From CAYMDD01 sp964409675 (GTDB lineage Bacteria > Pseudomonadota > Alphaproteobacteria > Rickettsiales > SXRF01), in contig CAYPEF010000050.1 of NCBI GenBank assembly GCA_964409675.1, positions 1 through 15,191 of the forward strand: a stretch of 15,191 nucleotides of DNA, given 5' to 3'. Shown here one piece after another: positions 6,376 through 13,624 of the stretch. The notes below the pieces were generated by a model. The model was not told the DNA's origin. It saw only the letters and a program-made list of their open reading frames with translations, and did not search any database. The translations under genes were made by a program, and so were the position numbers. How positions within the stretch are numbered: the stretch's first letter is position 1; the number at the start of each line of letters is the position of its first letter.

Positions 6376-8130
6376 CTATCGCATTTCATCCATGGGCTGC
6401 ACTCCAAGCAGGTGTAGGCCGGAGGCAATGACTGTTGCAAGCGCGGCGATAAGGCTCACGCGTGCTTGGGTCAGTTCTATATCATGTTTTAGGATAAAGC
6501 GAAGCGCAATATCGTCATTGCCGCGATTCCACAGCGCGTGAAAGCCCGCCGCCAGCTCCTGCAGATAAAACGCCACACGATGCGGTTCACCGGCCACAGC
6601 CGCGCTTTCCACGATGCGCGGCCACCCGGCCATCAGCCGGATCAGCGACATTTCATCCTCATGCTGCAAGCGGGCCAGCGATTTTTCTTCCGGCTGTTGC
6701 GCCGCTGCCACGATGCCGGGGAACTCAGCTTCGGCGTTGCGCATCACCGATTTGGCGCGCGCATGGGCATACTGCACGTAGAACACCGGGTTGTCCTTGG
6801 ACTGCTCCATCACCTTTTCAAAATCGAAATCGAGCGGCGCGTCGTTCTTGCGGGTGAGCATGATGAAGCGGAACACGTCCTTACCTACCTCGTCCACCAC
6901 TTCGCGCACGGTAACAAACGTGCCCGCCCGCTTGCTCATCTTCAGCGGCTCTCCCGCGCGCAGGAATTTAACCAATTGGCAAAGCTTCACCTCCAGCGTG
7001 GCCTTGCCGTCTGAAAGCGCGGTGACGGCGGCGCTGATGCGCTTGACATACCCGGCGTGGTCCGCGCCGAGCACGTTGATCATGCGCGTGAAGCCGCGGT
7101 TGCATTTATCGTAGTGGTAGCCGATGTCGGGCGTAAGGTAGGTCCAGCTGCCGTCGGATTTCTTCAGCGCCCGGTCGCAATCATCACCGAAGGCGGTGGA
7201 GCGGAACAGTGTCTGCGGGCGCGGCTCCCAGTCGTCCGGCGCCTTGCCTTTCGGCGGCTCCAGCACACCGACATAGACCAACTCTTTTTCCCCAAGTTTT
7301 TTCAGCGCCTCATCCACCAGCCCCGAGGCCACCACCATGCGCTCGGAGGTGAACACATCATGGTGAATGCCGAGCGCCGCCAGGTCGTCCTTGATCATAG
7401 CAAGCATCGCTTCGGTGACGAAATCGCGCACCGTCGGCAGCCATTCCTCACGCGACTGATGCTTCAGCGCGTCGCCAAATACCGCAGCCAGCGCGGTGCC
7501 GACCGAAATCAGATACTCGCCCGGATACAGCCCCGCCGGAATCTCGCCGATTACCTCGCCCAACGCCTCGCGGTAGCGTAGGAATGCCGATTCGGCGAGC
7601 TTATCGATCTGCGCCCCGGCGTCATTGATGTAATATTCCTTGGTGACATGGTAGCCCGCTTTTTTCAGCAGCGAACTCAGCGCATCGCCGAAGGCCGCGC
7701 CGCGCCCATGCCCCACATGCATCGGCCCTGTGGGGTTGGCGGAGACATATTCCACATTCACCTTCTCGCCCCGGCCAATGGTCGAATCGCCGAACGCCAC
7801 GCCTTCCTTCAGGATAACGGGAATGATCTTCTGCCACACGTCCGGCTTCAGGCTTACGTTAATAAACCCCGGTCCGGCGATTTCAGCATGACGCACCTCC
7901 TGCAACGCCCGGATTTCCGGCAGCAGCAGCTCGGCCACCTGGCGCGGATTCATCTTCGCCTGCGCCGCCACGATCATGGCGGCATTGGTGGCGATGTCGC
8001 CATGCGCGGCGTCCTTCGGCGGCACAGCCTCAACGCGCTCCAGCGCCAGCCCGTCCGAAAGCTTACCCTGATTCTGCAACCCCTTGATTGCCTGAAGAAT
8101 ACGGTGATTGATGTGCTTATAGATATTCAT
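6376..8130 (-). CDS. argS: Arginyl-tRNA synthetase
   Basis: A class I aminoacyl-tRNA synthetase that charges tRNA-Arg in the cytoplasm. From ATG 8130 it is 584 residues, a normal length. Order of parts: N-terminal additional domain (1-110) with PPKDAAHGDIATNAAM; the Rossmann catalytic core with the HIGH signature as HVGH (138-141) in ANPTGPMHVGHGRG; EYYINDAG; LGADHAGYVKR; the KMSKS loop as KMSKR (397-401); and a C-terminal helical DALR anticodon-binding domain ending LGVQPMDEM. KMSKRAG is a normal variant. The frame stays open upstream to 8256, but homology begins at MNIYKHI, and AAGG lies five bases before ATG 8130, which fixes the start. It is the first gene of the argS, SPOR protein, nagZ unit. 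Confidence 0.97.
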   Translation of the reverse strand: MNIYKHINHRILQAIKGLQNQGKLSDGLALERVEAVPPKDAAHGDIATNAAMIVAAQAKMNPRQVAELLLPEIRALQEVRHAEIAGPGFINVSLKPDVWQKIIPVILKEGVAFGDSTIGRGEKVNVEYVSANPTGPMHVGHGRGAAFGDALSSLLKKAGYHVTKEYYINDAGAQIDKLAESAFLRYREALGEVIGEIPAGLYPGEYLISVGTALAAVFGDALKHQSREEWLPTVRDFVTEAMLAMIKDDLAALGIHHDVFTSERMVVASGLVDEALKKLGEKELVYVGVLEPPKGKAPDDWEPRPQTLFRSTAFGDDCDRALKKSDGSWTYLTPDIGYHYDKCNRGFTRMINVLGADHAGYVKRISAAVTALSDGKATLEVKLCQLVKFLRAGEPLKMSKRAGTFVTVREVVDEVGKDVFRFIMLTRKNDAPLDFDFEKVMEQSKDNPVFYVQYAHARAKSVMRNAEAEFPGIVAAAQQPEEKSLARLQHEDEMSLIRLMAGWPRIVESAAVAGEPHRVAFYLQELAAGFHALWNRGNDDIALRFILKHDIELTQARVSLIAALATVIASGLHLLGVQPMDEMR

Positions 8131-8160
8131 GGAACCCTTGCCTTGCCAGCCAAAACCGGC

Positions 8161-8189
8161 ATCCAGCACTAATTTGCAACATTTGTCAA
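8161..8189 (-). promoter_or_regulatory. Possible promoter for argS operon
   Basis: On the minus strand a perfect TTGACA lies at 8189-8184. The hexamer 17 bases downstream (CTGGAT, 8166-8161) is a poor -10 match, so only the -35 part is convincing. Its position about 55 bases before the argS start would suit this operon. Confidence 0.3.
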
Positions 8190-8271
8190 ATGGATAACCC
8201 CGCTTGGGCTTATGCGCCACAAATGCCCGCGAATTCATTAAACCGTCATAATACATAATTGATTTTTAAGC

Positions 8272-8302
8272 TATGATAGCCCCATACAACGGCACTAAGG
8301 AG
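8272..8302 (+). promoter_or_regulatory. -10-like box and strong Shine-Dalgarno of the orphan membrane gene
   Basis: TATGAT at 8272-8277 is a 5 of 6 match to a -10 box, but no good -35 lies at the right distance. AAGGAG at 8297-8302 sits seven bases before ATG 8310 and clearly sets that start; it is the best ribosome site in the window. Confidence 0.45.
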
Positions 8303-8309
8303 ATGCGCC

Positions 8310-8813
8310 ATGGAAGAGTTCAAAGACCCGGAATATAATAAGCTGAAAAAAGACATTCAGGATCGTAGCTATAGCCTAAACATTAAGAGCACAATTGCAG
8401 CAATGTCTTTCCTTGCTGCCGCAGCGCTTGGTGTTGTGGGTTTTATGGCAGGATCTGAGCCTGCAAGCTTATCGATTACTACGGGCGTTATTACACCCGC
8501 TTCTTTCTCTCTCGGGGCAACATCAATAGCCGCATTTGCAAGCGCAGCTGTGCTTGGCACCGTATCACTGGCAACCGGAATCAACTCTTATCATGAGCGT
8601 GTGGGGCTGGAACTGGATGTTAAAGACCTCGACGCCCAGCGCCGCGCCAAGCACCTGAAAGCCAGCTTCGGCGATAAATCACCCAACAGCGACCTGCTGA
8701 AGATGATGGAAAACGGCCAGCAGGACGCCGCCGAAGCCCAGCAGAAATGGATAGTTGCGTTAGAGCAGGAACGCGCCGCGCAGCACCAGCAGATACGCAC
8801 CGGGCGCACCTGA
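8310..8813 (+). CDS. Orphan membrane protein with two hydrophobic segments
   Basis: Not recognised. The 167-residue product has a short charged N-terminus (MEEFKDPEYNKLKKDIQDR), two long Ala/Gly/Ser-rich hydrophobic stretches (about 25-48 and 66-92) that could form a helical hairpin in the membrane, and a charged, Gln-rich, probably helical C-terminal tail (about 95-167) with many Glu, Lys and Gln. There is no signal cleavage site and no Cys. A perfect Shine-Dalgarno seven bases upstream makes this a real gene. Hand counts give about 50% GC in row 8461-8520 but 60% in row 8641-8700, so the halves differ in composition. It stands alone, diverging from argS and convergent with dgt, with a repeat element downstream. 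Confidence 0.75.
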   Translation: MEEFKDPEYNKLKKDIQDRSYSLNIKSTIAAMSFLAAAALGVVGFMAGSEPASLSITTGVITPASFSLGATSIAAFASAAVLGTVSLATGINSYHERVGLELDVKDLDAQRRAKHLKASFGDKSPNSDLLKMMENGQQDAAEAQQKWIVALEQERAAQHQQIRTGRT

Positions 8814-8869
8814 GCACAATTTTTCTACCCAGCCGCCGCCAAGCACCACCAATTCTACTATCACTTATT

Positions 8870-8961
8870 CCCCTCGCCTGCGGGGGGATTTAGGGGGGAA
8901 TGCTTCAGCGCTGCAGAATGGTGAGGCTCCGCTTCCCCCTGTATCCCCCGCAAGCGGGGGG
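8870..8961. repeat. Second inverted-repeat element with GC hairpin arms
   Basis: Left arm 8870-8900 and right arm 8931-8961 are imperfect inverted copies (about 24 matches over 29-31 positions with two 1-base gaps). Each arm starts with a C-run/G-run hairpin; the right one is perfect (CCCCCG-CAAG-CGGGGG, 8945-8960). The ~30-base centre holds the palindrome CAGCGCTG (8906-8913). The element fills the gap between the convergent orphan gene and dgt. It is of a different sequence family from the 4084-4221 element. It could be a small dispersed repeat, a bidirectional transcription barrier, or both. There is no T-run typical of an intrinsic terminator. Confidence 0.7.
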
Positions 8962-8984
8962 CCTTAACTTTATAATCCCGTCCC

Positions 8985-10133
8985 TCAACCCGCCACATCC
9001 ACTTCCAGCAGGCGGTGATATTCCTTCATCGCATACCGGTCGGTCATCCCGGCGATGTAATCGGCTACCACATGCGCGGTTACGAGCGTTCCGGGGCCGT
9101 CGGCACCCTTCTGCCATTCCGTTGGCAGGCATTCCGGCTCAGCATGGAAAAACGCGAATAAGGCTTTCACGATGCGGCGCGCCCGGCTGGACATGCGGTT
9201 GACCTGGTAATGCCGGTACATACGCTCCATCAGGAACGCCTTCAGGCGGCGGTTCATCGCCTCCATTTCCGGCGAAAACGCCACCAAGGCCCGCCCGGCG
9301 AGGCGCACTTCCTCCACGCTCTGCACGCCTGATGCACGGACATTCTCCGCCGTCTGCGTCTGCAAGTCAGCGCACATGCGGTGAATCAGCCGGCGCAGCG
9401 ATTCATGGATCAGGCGCGGCTCGGCCAGCCCCTTGTATTGCCCGACCACCTCCGCAAACACTGCGCCCACTTCCGGCACCGCCGCCAGATCATCAATACT
9501 GAACAACCCGGCGCGCAACCCATCATCCATATCATGGTTATGATAGGCGATATCATCGGCCAGCGAGGCCACCTGCGCCTCCAGGCTGGCATAGCTCTGC
9601 AACTCAAGGTTATGCAGGGCATTATATTCCGCCAGCGCCCGCGGCGGCTGGGCGCAAGGCCCGTTATGCTTGGCGATTCCTTCCAGCGTTTCCCATGTCA
9701 GGTTCAGCCCGTCGAACCCGGCGTAGCGATGCTCCAGCTTAGTCAGCGTGCGCAGCGTCTGCGCATTATGATCAAACCCGCCAAACTCGCGCATGGCCTC
9801 GCGCAGCCCGTCCTCCCCCGCATGGCCGAACGGCGTGTGCCCCACGTCATGCGCCAGGCTAAGCGCCTCCGCCAGATCCTCATTCAGCCCCAGCACCCGG
9901 CAGATGGAGCGGGCGATCTGCGCCACTTCCAGGCTGTGCGTCAGCCGCGTGCGGTAATGGTCGCCCTCATGATTGACAAATACCTGCGTCTTATATTCCA
10001 GGCGGCGGAAGGCGGCGCTGTGCAACACCCGGTCGCGGTCGCGCTGGAAGGGGCTGCGGTGCGCGCATTCGGCCTCCGGGTACAGGCGTCCCCGGCTCTC
10101 GGATGGGTGGGCGGCGTATGGGGCAAGCGGCAT
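8985..10133 (-). CDS. dgt: dGTPase-like HD-domain deoxynucleoside triphosphate triphosphohydrolase
   Basis: A member of the HD superfamily that hydrolyses dNTPs to deoxynucleosides and tripolyphosphate, acting on nucleotide pools; alphaproteobacterial members are called dGTPase-like (type 2). From ATG 10133 it is 382 residues, the usual length. The metal site is complete: RTRLTHSLEVAQIAR (H66), SLAHDVGHTPFGHAGE (H95, D96) and the late aspartate in LADDIAYHNHDMDDG (about D193). The N-terminal FQRDRDRVLHSAAFRRLEYKTQVF is also typical. ATG 10133 is preferred over TTG 10163 because AAGG lies six bases upstream and family homology begins there. It diverges from erpA, an arrangement common in Alphaproteobacteria. 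Confidence 0.95.
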   Translation of the reverse strand: MPLAPYAAHPSESRGRLYPEAECAHRSPFQRDRDRVLHSAAFRRLEYKTQVFVNHEGDHYRTRLTHSLEVAQIARSICRVLGLNEDLAEALSLAHDVGHTPFGHAGEDGLREAMREFGGFDHNAQTLRTLTKLEHRYAGFDGLNLTWETLEGIAKHNGPCAQPPRALAEYNALHNLELQSYASLEAQVASLADDIAYHNHDMDDGLRAGLFSIDDLAAVPEVGAVFAEVVGQYKGLAEPRLIHESLRRLIHRMCADLQTQTAENVRASGVQSVEEVRLAGRALVAFSPEMEAMNRRLKAFLMERMYRHYQVNRMSSRARRIVKALFAFFHAEPECLPTEWQKGADGPGTLVTAHVVADYIAGMTDRYAMKEYHRLLEVDVAG

Positions 10134-10168
10134 GAATGACCTTGGTAATGCTGGTGTCAGCAATATTT

Positions 10169-10197
10169 TTGCTTTTTTTGGTTAACGGCACTATATT
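10169..10197 (+). promoter_or_regulatory. Candidate promoter for erpA operon, giving a leaderless mRNA
   Basis: TTGCTT (10169-10174) is followed after 17 bases by TATATT (10192-10197; 5 of 6 to TATAAT). The expected start point at about 10203-10206 coincides with ATG 10205, and no Shine-Dalgarno is present. The -35 matches at only three positions. Confidence 0.45.
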
Positions 10198-10204
10198 AGC
10201 CTCC

Positions 10205-10570
10205 ATGCAGACGAGCAACGAATCTCTTTCCCCGGACACCCCTTTTGCGCTTACCGATGCCGCCGCCGCGCGTATCGCCTACTTACTGTCGGACGAACCT
10301 CCCGGCACGCGCTTCTGGATCGGCGTGGACGGCGGCGGCTGCTCGGGCTTTCAATACAAATTCGATTTAAGCAACAAAGCCCCGGAAGCAAGCGACCATC
10401 TCATCACCCACGGCGCGGCAAGCGTCGCCATTGATGACATCTCCCTCGGCCTGCTGAAAAATTCCGTGCTGGACTACACCGAGGACATGTCCTCCGCCGG
10501 CTTCGAAATCAAAAACCCTAACGCCACCGCCAAATGCGGCTGCGGGAATTCATTCTCGGTGGCGTTTTAG
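10205..10570 (+). CDS. erpA: Iron-sulfur cluster insertion protein ErpA (HesB/IscA family)
   Basis: An A-type carrier that receives Fe-S clusters and delivers them to apoproteins in the cytoplasm. The 121-residue product has FALTDAAAARIAYLL, a GGGCSGFQYKFDL strand pair with the first ligand cysteine (C46), VLDYTEDMSSAGFEIKNPNA, and the terminal ligand pair CGCG (C111, C113) in NATAKCGCGNSFSV, so all three cluster ligands are present. The frame is open back to ATG 10136, but those 23 residues come from the promoter region and are not part of the family. There is no ribosome site before ATG 10205, in keeping with a leaderless transcript. Its TAG overlaps the next gene's GTG by one base. Confidence 0.93.
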   Translation: MQTSNESLSPDTPFALTDAAAARIAYLLSDEPPGTRFWIGVDGGGCSGFQYKFDLSNKAPEASDHLITHGAASVAIDDISLGLLKNSVLDYTEDMSSAGFEIKNPNATAKCGCGNSFSVAF

Positions 10571-12300
10571 TGGATACAGATTCAAAGAAATCGTTATGGC
10601 TTGCAATTGCATTTGCAGGGGCATGGTCAATATTACTGCTTCTGCCGCTCATCCTGAATGGGGAATGGGTGCTTGCGCGGCAGGGATACCGCTATCCCTA
10701 TTTAATGGACTTATTCCACCGCGCATTTGTTGACGGCGCGCTTTACCCACGCTGGTTGCCCGACCTTGCCGGCGGATATGGCAATCCGACATTTGTTTAT
10801 TATCCCCCGCTATTCTGGTACATTGCGCTGCCCTTTTCGCTGCTTACCCATGACCCCATAGTAAGCTCGCTCATTGCGACATGGACCATTCTGCTGGCAG
10901 GCGGCATAGGCATGTACAAAATCGCCAGCCGCTATTGCAGCTTAGCCGGCTCGCTTAGCATTATTATGCTTTTTTATCTTTTTCCCTATATTCTGGTCCA
11001 GATATACATGCGTGGCTGCATTTCAGAACTGACGAGCATGATGATGTGCCCGTGGCCGCTTTATTTTCTGCTTCAGATAGAAGATAAATTTCACGCCGGA
11101 CAGCCGGTTTTTGCACCAGCTTTACTCTTTTCACTGACGCTCAGTCTGGTCATTTACGCCCATCCTCTTATAACCTTAATTACCCTCTCTTCATTAGGCT
11201 TATTGATGGCCAGCATATGGGCGGATGCCAAGTTCAATAAGCGTTTATTATACACCCTATCTGTAGCAACACTATTAGCGCTGATCATCAGCTCGCCATA
11301 CTGGCTAAATTTGTGGCTTATGCGGCATGACGTGCGCAGCGGCGCGGCCATTCATATAAAACCCAGGCAGAATCTTGATATCATCATTCAAACACTTGAT
11401 AAACACTATCTTTCATATGTATATGCATTACTAGCCGTAATCGGATGTTTTTTTAACAAGGCAGGCACGTTTACCAAGTGTACTCTAACAATTATTATTT
11501 TATGCTTCTTTGCATTGAGCACATCGTATCTTCTTCCTGTCGTTCGCCTCATCCCCTTGGCAGATGTTATCCAGCTTCCAATGCGTTTTCTGTCTGCCTG
11601 GATACCATATGCCTTGCTGGCAATATGCTTTCTTATAAAGCGCCTTGAGAATGCAACGCTTCATCCATTAGCGAGCCGGCTCCCACTTCTTATATGCCTG
11701 GGTATGCTGGGTATATGGCTTGCTTATCTATTTCCAAAATTTAGGCCGATAACAGACTTTGCCGCCTATAAGCAAAAAATTCTATACACCACCTCCGACA
11801 TGACGCATGCGCGGGAATTCACCCCGATTGATACAGATTTTAGAATACTTGTAAGCCGATACCTCAGAAATATCCCGCTTGTGCAGGTGCAAAATAGCTT
11901 ATCTCCCTTCCTTGAAATAAAGTCCGAGCGTAAAGATTCATATCTTGCGTTCAATATTCATGCCTTACCTTCTAGAATGGAGAAAATTGCTGAAAGTGGC
12001 TTTCCGGTTATCATTAATCAGCTCTATATGTCCGGGTGGATTATTATTGTAAACGGCAAGCCAATATCCTTAACGGAGGCTGTACACCCATCAGCTTTAA
12101 CCGAGCCAGCCTTAACAGTTGATAAAATGGGATTGATGCGCCTGTGGCTGAAGGGAGCGGAAGAATACCATGTCGAAGCCTGGTATGATGGCCCGCCTTA
12201 CTGGAAGAAACGCAATGCAATGATCGCTCTTCTGGTGCCGATACTCATATACAGCCTGCGGCGCACCTCCACTACCCTCTCTGCCCAAACGATTGCATGA
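10570..12300 (+). CDS. Polytopic membrane protein, PTPS-related / GT-C glycosyltransferase-like
   Basis: A 576-residue membrane protein of the group annotated as 6-pyruvoyl-tetrahydropterin synthase-related membrane proteins, which resemble GT-C glycosyltransferases and YfhO-like proteins; no enzymatic activity is established. About ten transmembrane helices are visible. The first periplasmic loop has the family pattern LYPRWLPDLAGGYGNPTF followed by YYPPLFWYIALPF (about 58-88). A later VIQLPMRFLSAWIPY matches the usual lQ-PwRFl segment, and a C-terminal beta-rich domain (about 420-545) contains LYMSGWIIIVNGKPI and ends in a last helix. The preferred start is GTG 10570, overlapping the erpA stop (TAGTG). 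Its ATG-side end overlaps xthA by four bases. It is clearly AT-richer than its neighbours (25 and 23 G/C per 60 in rows 11221 and 12001), suggesting acquisition. A role in lipid-linked sugar transfer is inference. Confidence 0.8.
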   Translation: MDTDSKKSLWLAIAFAGAWSILLLLPLILNGEWVLARQGYRYPYLMDLFHRAFVDGALYPRWLPDLAGGYGNPTFVYYPPLFWYIALPFSLLTHDPIVSSLIATWTILLAGGIGMYKIASRYCSLAGSLSIIMLFYLFPYILVQIYMRGCISELTSMMMCPWPLYFLLQIEDKFHAGQPVFAPALLFSLTLSLVIYAHPLITLITLSSLGLLMASIWADAKFNKRLLYTLSVATLLALIISSPYWLNLWLMRHDVRSGAAIHIKPRQNLDIIIQTLDKHYLSYVYALLAVIGCFFNKAGTFTKCTLTIIILCFFALSTSYLLPVVRLIPLADVIQLPMRFLSAWIPYALLAICFLIKRLENATLHPLASRLPLLICLGMLGIWLAYLFPKFRPITDFAAYKQKILYTTSDMTHAREFTPIDTDFRILVSRYLRNIPLVQVQNSLSPFLEIKSERKDSYLAFNIHALPSRMEKIAESGFPVIINQLYMSGWIIIVNGKPISLTEAVHPSALTEPALTVDKMGLMRLWLKGAEEYHVEAWYDGPPYWKKRNAMIALLVPILIYSLRRTSTTLSAQTIA

Positions 12301-13094
12301 CCCTCTCAATCGCCACCTGGAACGTCAACTCCATTAAACAGCGCCTGCCGCATCTGATGCAGTATGCGCAGGAGGAAAAGCCGGACATTCTCCTGTTGCA
12401 GGAGCTGAAATGCACCAAAGATGCGTTTCCCTATCTGGAAATTGAAGAACTGGGCTATAATGCCGCGCTTGTCGGTGAGAAAAGCTACAACGGCGTCGCC
12501 ATTCTCTCTAAATTTCCGCTCGACGATATATGCGATTTCCTACCGGGCGATGCATCGGATACGCATGCGCGTTACATTGAGGCCGTGGTCAGCCTGCCGC
12601 AGGGCGGCGCTTTGCGCGTGGCCTCGGTGTATGTGCCAAACGGGCAGGAAGTAGGCTCCAACAAATTCCACTATAAGCTCGCTTTCCTGGAGCGCTTGCA
12701 GGCGCATATGCAAGGATTGCTTGCCTATGAGGAAATGCTGGTGGTGGGCGGGGATTACAACGTGGCCCCCCTGCCCTCGGATGTGTATGATCCGGCGCAT
12801 CTCAACGGCAGCGTCTGCTACCACCCCGAGGAGCGCGCGCGCTTTCGCGCCATCGAGCATCTGGGCCTGTACGACGCCTACCGACTGCTGCACCCGAACC
12901 CGGGCGAGCACGGCTATACATGGTGGGACTACCGCGCCGGTTCCTGGGCGATGAACAAGGGTATGCGCATAGACCATCTGTTACTCTCGCCGCAGGCGGC
13001 GGACCGGCTTACGCAATGCGAGGTAGCCAAGCAGGTGCGCGGCTGGGAACGCGCGTCCGACCATGCGCCGGTAGCTGTGCAGTTAGTGCTGTAA
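12297..13094 (+). CDS. xthA: Exodeoxyribonuclease III (AP endonuclease, EEP family)
   Basis: A Mg-dependent DNA repair enzyme with AP endonuclease and 3'-5' exonuclease activities in base-excision repair. The 265-residue length is typical. The catalytic set is complete: WNVNSI (8-13), LLLQELKC with E36, the GYNAA..GEKSYNGVAILSK segment, GGDYNVAP (D153, N155), YTWWDYR (207-213), MRIDHLLLS (D226, H227) and the terminal SDHAPV (D255, H256). Its ATG overlaps the TGA of the membrane-protein gene (ATGA), so the two are translationally coupled. Its stop abuts the stop of the convergent gene. It sits in the erpA transcription unit; erpA and xthA are often neighbours in Alphaproteobacteria. Confidence 0.97.
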   Translation: MTLSIATWNVNSIKQRLPHLMQYAQEEKPDILLLQELKCTKDAFPYLEIEELGYNAALVGEKSYNGVAILSKFPLDDICDFLPGDASDTHARYIEAVVSLPQGGALRVASVYVPNGQEVGSNKFHYKLAFLERLQAHMQGLLAYEEMLVVGGDYNVAPLPSDVYDPAHLNGSVCYHPEERARFRAIEHLGLYDAYRLLHPNPGEHGYTWWDYRAGSWAMNKGMRIDHLLLSPQAADRLTQCEVAKQVRGWERASDHAPVAVQLVL

Positions 13095-13463
13095 TTACAC
13101 CGCCATCAATAATGCCGCCACTTTCCGCTCCTCACCCAGCAGCACATTGAATGTCCGGCAGGCCGCTCCGGTGTCCATCACCTCAACCGCAATACTCATG
13201 GCTTTCAGGTGCGCCCGCACTGAGATATCCAGCCATTCCATCCGCGCACCGCTTCCAATCAGCAGCAGCTCAGTACCGCTGCCTTCCAGCGGTGCCAGCA
13301 TCTGCAGCGTAATATCCGCTGCCAAACTCGCTGTTACCGCTACCGTGCGCTCTGGCAACACCAGTACCGAACCGGTAAATGTCTCACCGCCAATGAGGAA
13401 TGCGCCATTACCGTAACGCTGAATCAGTTGGCGGCCTTTCGGGACAAGGGGAGTTATATCCAT
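13095..13463 (-). CDS. Mth938-like (DUF498) domain protein
   Basis: A 122-residue single-domain protein of the Mth938/DUF498 family, bacterial relatives of the mitochondrial complex I assembly factor NDUFAF3. No biochemical activity is established in bacteria. Recognisable patterns are DITPLVPKGRQLIQRYGNG, FTGSVLVLPERT, ELLLIGSGARMEWL, and the C-terminal VMDTGAACRTFNVLLGEERKVAALLMAV, which is very typical of alphaproteobacterial members. The start at ATG 13463 has no Shine-Dalgarno; a TATAAT box lies eight bases upstream, so transcription would begin very near the start codon. The gene is convergent with xthA with no bases between the two stop codons. Confidence 0.92.
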   Translation of the reverse strand: MDITPLVPKGRQLIQRYGNGAFLIGGETFTGSVLVLPERTVAVTASLAADITLQMLAPLEGSGTELLLIGSGARMEWLDISVRAHLKAMSIAVEVMDTGAACRTFNVLLGEERKVAALLMAV

Positions 13464-13471
13464 GATAAGCT

Positions 13472-13477
13472 ATTATA
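13472..13477 (-). promoter_or_regulatory. Perfect -10 box close to the Mth938-like gene start
   Basis: TATAAT on the minus strand (13477-13472) lies in an AT-rich tract, and the predicted start point is two to three bases before ATG 13463. The -35 region 17 bases upstream (TATTTC, 13500-13495) is poor. The AT-rich tract makes chance matches more likely than elsewhere in this window. Confidence 0.4.
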
Positions 13478-13624
13478 TATAATAATTTTTCTGAGAAATA
13501 TTTACCATACTAACACGTGCAGCTTTCGGATAATAGTCACATGATTGTCATTTTAGTTTCAGCACTCTTTTTGTTAAAATAAAGAAATATATTAACCTAA
13601 ACTCAAATGGTTTTCTGACCTGCC

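Noticed and set aside
5242..6417. Several long plus-strand open frames opposite the SPOR gene
   Set aside because: They mirror the Glu-rich and Ala/Pro/Lys-rich low-complexity codons of the minus-strand gene, giving Leu/Phe- or Ser-rich shadows with no start signals.
8131..8256. 42-codon N-terminal extension of ArgS
   Set aside because: The extension has no homology to the synthetase family, and ATG 8130 has AAGG at five bases' spacing and a typical N-terminus.
8870..8961. CRISPR-like repeats
   Set aside because: There are only two arms and they are inverted, not direct; there is no spacer series and no cas gene nearby.
10136..10204. In-frame 23-residue hydrophobic extension of ErpA that looks like a membrane helix
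   Set aside because: It is the translation of the T-rich promoter region; family homology starts at ATG 10205 and A-type carriers are cytoplasmic. There is no ribosome site before ATG 10136.
13571..13593. TTGTTA and TATATT as a promoter for the 13625 gene
   Set aside because: The spacing is only 11 bases, too short for a sigma-70 promoter. The region is AT-rich, so chance matches are expected.
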